Shown in pieces: positions 43,188-45,192 of a stretch of DNA of 45,192 nucleotides; the first letter of the stretch is position 1, and the number at the start of each line of letters is the position of its first letter. Position numbers and translations under genes: made by a program. Source of the DNA: Bacteroidales bacterium (GTDB lineage: Bacteria > Bacteroidota > Bacteroidia > Bacteroidales > F082); assembly GCA_017460915.1 (NCBI GenBank), contig JAFUAA010000030.1:1-45192 (forward strand). Reading direction: 5' to 3'. The notes under the pieces are model-generated. The model made no database searches, was not told the DNA's origin, and saw nothing but the letters and a program-made list of their open reading frames with translations.

Positions 43188-43905
43188 TCATTCAGCCGAA
43201 TGCACAGGGCGAATCGTTAACCCAAGATTTCGGGTATCAAAAGACATACTATACTCGCTCCCTTCATTGAAAAAAAAGCCAAGCACATTCAGAGTGGTCA
43301 GAGTGTTCAGAAAACAAAGAACTTGACCAATAATAGCCATGGTAATCTGATACGTTCGATTCTTCCTTATAACCCGAGAAAGGCAAAACAAGCCGATTTC
43401 CATTCGGTCCGACAAAAGCCCAATCATTTACCCCATTAATATGAGGCCCATCAAGGGGGCAATTAATGATTAGTTCACGCCATTCCGTATAGGTTGGAAT
43501 ACGCCATCCTCCACCCCATTGAACCGACGCAGCATCATCGCATTCCTCCAAAACCGTTAGATTATCTGAAAATCCTTGGTAACCTTCAAACGGACTCAAA
43601 AAATATTTCGTAAAGCCACTACCCCACCTGCCATACTGATAGGTATCTCAAGAATAAACCTCTTTAGGACTAGTTTCGCCCCAAGCGAAATACTCTCCCC
43701 GGTCTTTTGGCATATCTGCTCCAATATTACAAGTGGCCCACAAAGTGCCGCTCGGCAGACCAAGGTCAACATAATCATGACCATTAATGTTTCCGCTGAC
43801 AGTCAAATTGTTTTCACTGCCATTCGGCTCGTCAGGTTTTGTGCATCCCACCGCAAAAACCACCATCAGCACTATGACTGCTAAAGCCTTCACTATCTTT
43901 TTCAT
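43188..43905 (-). pseudogene. FISUMP-domain lipoprotein with a TGA and a frameshift
   Basis: The start ATG 43905 (MKKIVKALAVIVLMVVFAVG) gives a lipoprotein signal with the lipid Cys in AVGC. The FISUMP domain follows: YVDLGLPSGTLWATCNIGAD, GEYFAWGETSPKEVYS, then TGA at 43650-43648, then DTYQYGRWG in the same frame. The stop replaces the Trp normally found there (TGG to TGA). The domain continues with GGGWRIPTYTEWRELI, NGVNDWAFVGPNGNRLVLPF and YYWSSSLF. In a run of eight T (coding strand, near 43270-43277) the frame shifts; the true end FFFNEGSEYSMSFDTRNLGL TIRPVHSAE-like lies in another frame to 43188. A surface lipoprotein of unknown role, inactive as drawn. Confidence 0.82.
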
Positions 43906-43982
43906 ATTATTGAGTCTTTATGTGTTTCACTTTGCAAGGAAACAAAAAAATCCATTTCGATGGCATTCCGGAGTAAAATTGT

Positions 43983-43990
43983 TATTTTTG
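43983..43990 (+). promoter_or_regulatory. -7 box of the TPM-domain genes
   Basis: TATTTTTG fits TAnnTTTG, 19 nt upstream of the ATG at 44009. Confidence 0.6.
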
Positions 43991-44008
43991 CACTCAAATC
44001 AAAGCACA

Positions 44009-44452
44009 ATGTCCAACGCCATCAACATACTGAACCGCGAGGAAGACCGCCGCATCGTGGAGGCCATCAAGCAGGCCGAACTGAACACTTCAGGCGAAAT
44101 CAAGGTGCACATCGAGAACCATTGCAAGGGCGATGTGGAAGAACGCAGTCTGTTCGTCTTCAAGAAACTGAAAATCAACGAGACACAGCTAAAAAACAGC
44201 GTGCTGATTTACCTCGCCGTGAAGGACCGCAAGTTTGCCATCCTCGGCGACGAAGGCATCAACAAGGTGGTGGAGAGCGGTTTCTGGAACGATATCAAAG
44301 ACTTGATGCTCAGTCATTTCAAGGAAGGCCGTTTCGCCGAAGGGCTGGAACAAGGCATCCAACGCTGCGGCGAGAAACTGAAGACCTATTTCCCCTACCA
44401 ATCCGACGACATCAACGAAATCCCCGATGAAATTTCCTATGAAAACAATTGA
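44009..44452 (+). CDS. TPM-domain protein (147 aa)
   Basis: The start ATG 44009 (MSNAINILNREEDRRIVEAI) is chosen because it follows the -7 box; the longer frame to 43787 has no family match. The TPM_phosphatase-type domain (PF04536) is seen in AIKQAELNTSGEIKVHIENH, SVLIYLAVKDRKFAILGDEG INKVV-type and FKEGRFAEGLEQGIQRCGEK L. There is no signal peptide, so it is cytoplasmic. In Bacteroidota this gene usually precedes a membrane TPM protein with a glycine-rich tail, as here; LemA often accompanies them but is not in the window. The biochemical role in bacteria is not settled. Confidence 0.88.
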   Translation: MSNAINILNREEDRRIVEAIKQAELNTSGEIKVHIENHCKGDVEERSLFVFKKLKINETQLKNSVLIYLAVKDRKFAILGDEGINKVVESGFWNDIKDLMLSHFKEGRFAEGLEQGIQRCGEKLKTYFPYQSDDINEIPDEISYENN

Positions 44453-45192
44453 TAGACAACAGCACTTTTTCCTATTGGCATTGCTCTTTGCCCTGCTGGC
44501 TTTCAGTTCGGCACTGAAGGCTCAATTGCCCTCGCCGCCCAATCCGCCGCGTTTGGTGAACGACTACACCGGCACTTTGTCTGCCCACCAAATTGACGTT
44601 TTGGAAAGGAAACTCGTGGCCTACAACGATTCGACCTCCACCCAATTCCTCGTCCTCCTTGTGGACGACCTGCAAGGCTACAGCATCGAGCAATACGCCA
44701 CCGAAATCGGGCATTCCTGGGGCGTGGGGCAGCAAGGCAAGAACAACGGCGCGGTCATTTTGGTCAAGCCGAAGAAAGGCACCGAATCGGGCAAGGTAAC
44801 CATACAAACAGGCTACGGCATCGAAGAATACGTCACCGATGCCACGGCCAAAACCATCGTCGAGCGGGAGATGATTCCCGCTTTCAAGGAAAACGACTAT
44901 TACACCGGCATTGATAACGCCGTCAACGTGATGATGGACCTCTGCTCGGGCAAGTTCACGCAGGACGAATACACTGAAGGCGACGGCATCCCTGGTTGGC
45001 TTACCCTTCTTTTCATCATCGCCATTATCCTCATTTTCATCAAGTTTTCCAAAGACGGAGGCCAAAACTATTCCGGCGGCGGCACCCGAACCATCTGGAT
45101 TCCGATGGGCGGAGGTGGCTTCGGTGGTGGAAGTTTCGGTGGAGGAGGTAGCTTTGGAGGAGGTTTCGGCGGCTTCGGCGGCGGCAGCTTCG
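44439..45192 (+). CDS. Membrane TPM-domain protein with Gly-rich tail, runs off right edge
   Basis: ATG 44439 overlaps the previous gene by 14 nt, so translation is probably coupled. The protein has a signal peptide (FFLLALLFALLAFSSALKAQ), a TPM domain (RLVNDYTGTLSAHQIDVLER, IQTGYGIEEYVTDATAKTIV), a membrane helix near 190-205 (WLTLLFIIAIILIFIKF), and a glycine/serine/phenylalanine-rich tail (MGGGGFGGGSFGGGGSFGGG) still open at the edge. This is the YgcG-like architecture. About 251 residues are visible. Confidence 0.9.
   Translation, partial: MKTIDRQQHFFLLALLFALLAFSSALKAQLPSPPNPPRLVNDYTGTLSAHQIDVLERKLVAYNDSTSTQFLVLLVDDLQGYSIEQYATEIGHSWGVGQQGKNNGAVILVKPKKGTESGKVTIQTGYGIEEYVTDATAKTIVEREMIPAFKENDYYTGIDNAVNVMMDLCSGKFTQDEYTEGDGIPGWLTLLFIIAIILIFIKFSKDGGQNYSGGGTRTIWIPMGGGGFGGGSFGGGGSFGGGFGGFGGGSF

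Noticed and set aside
1381-43650. In-frame TGA and TAG codons as a recoded genetic code or selenocysteine
   Set aside because: The sites replace different residues in homologues (Trp, Gln, Arg, Leu), occur only in genes with other damage, and are absent from htpG, the regulators, the ATPase and the adaptor. No SECIS-like context was noted.
1-45192. tRNA, rRNA or insertion sequence genes
   Set aside because: No cloverleaf-like conserved arms, rRNA segments or transposase motifs were recognised on either strand.

Overview
The window looks like a chromosomal segment of an uncultured Bacteroidales (phylum Bacteroidota). The grounds are several -7 boxes of the Bacteroidota type TAnnTTTG, a type IX secretion (T9SS) C-terminal sorting domain, a fibrobacter-major-paralogous (FISUMP) lipoprotein, AAA/DUF4143 ATPases, many short lipoproteins and a Bacteroidota-type HtpG. 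No rRNA, tRNA, CRISPR array, transposase or phage gene was recognised.

Left part (1-8300, nearly all minus strand): the 5' part of ilvE, a lipoprotein pair whose upstream member (DUF6973-like) is broken, a two-gene unit of a 4HBT thioesterase and a frameshifted methyltransferase, a GH33 sialidase lipoprotein, an internally deleted DUF234-type ATPase between two copies of a palindrome, and a damaged T9SS-exported Omp28-like protein.

Central part (8387-32192, minus strand): a two-component system with a sigma-54 (NtrC-type) response regulator, and a large tripartite ABC efflux locus. Reading along the minus strand the locus is: TolC-like protein, permease, HlyD/MacA-like adaptor, permease, permease, one MacB/LolD-like ATPase, then a decaying set of further permeases (one nonsense mutant, two short remnants, two multiply broken genes). 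The tolC-like gene and the distal permease unit each have a sigma-54 -24/-12 promoter with a pair of TGTAAAG-N3-CTTTACA palindromes at the same distance. The likely logic, by inference, is: envelope signal, histidine kinase, sigma-54 regulator binds the paired palindromes, efflux genes are transcribed. Two palindromic repeat elements lie in frame inside coding sequences of this circuit (regulator linker and TolC-like protein), and several other dispersed repeats fill the gaps between its genes.

Right part (32200-45192): a small toxin-antitoxin-like pair with a frameshifted PIN toxin, a lipoprotein, a methyltransferase, a broken AlbA_2 regulator, an AAA/DUF4143 ATPase, a plus-strand operon of a TlpA-like thioredoxin lipoprotein with a broken histidine kinase and an OmpR-type regulator, htpG, a broken FISUMP lipoprotein, and two overlapping TPM-domain genes, the last running off the window.

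Two themes stand out. First, at least twelve coding regions are disrupted by frameshifts, nonsense codons or internal deletions next to intact housekeeping genes. Second, orphan ATPase genes each carry their own, mutually unrelated, short repeat array or palindrome at the promoter.
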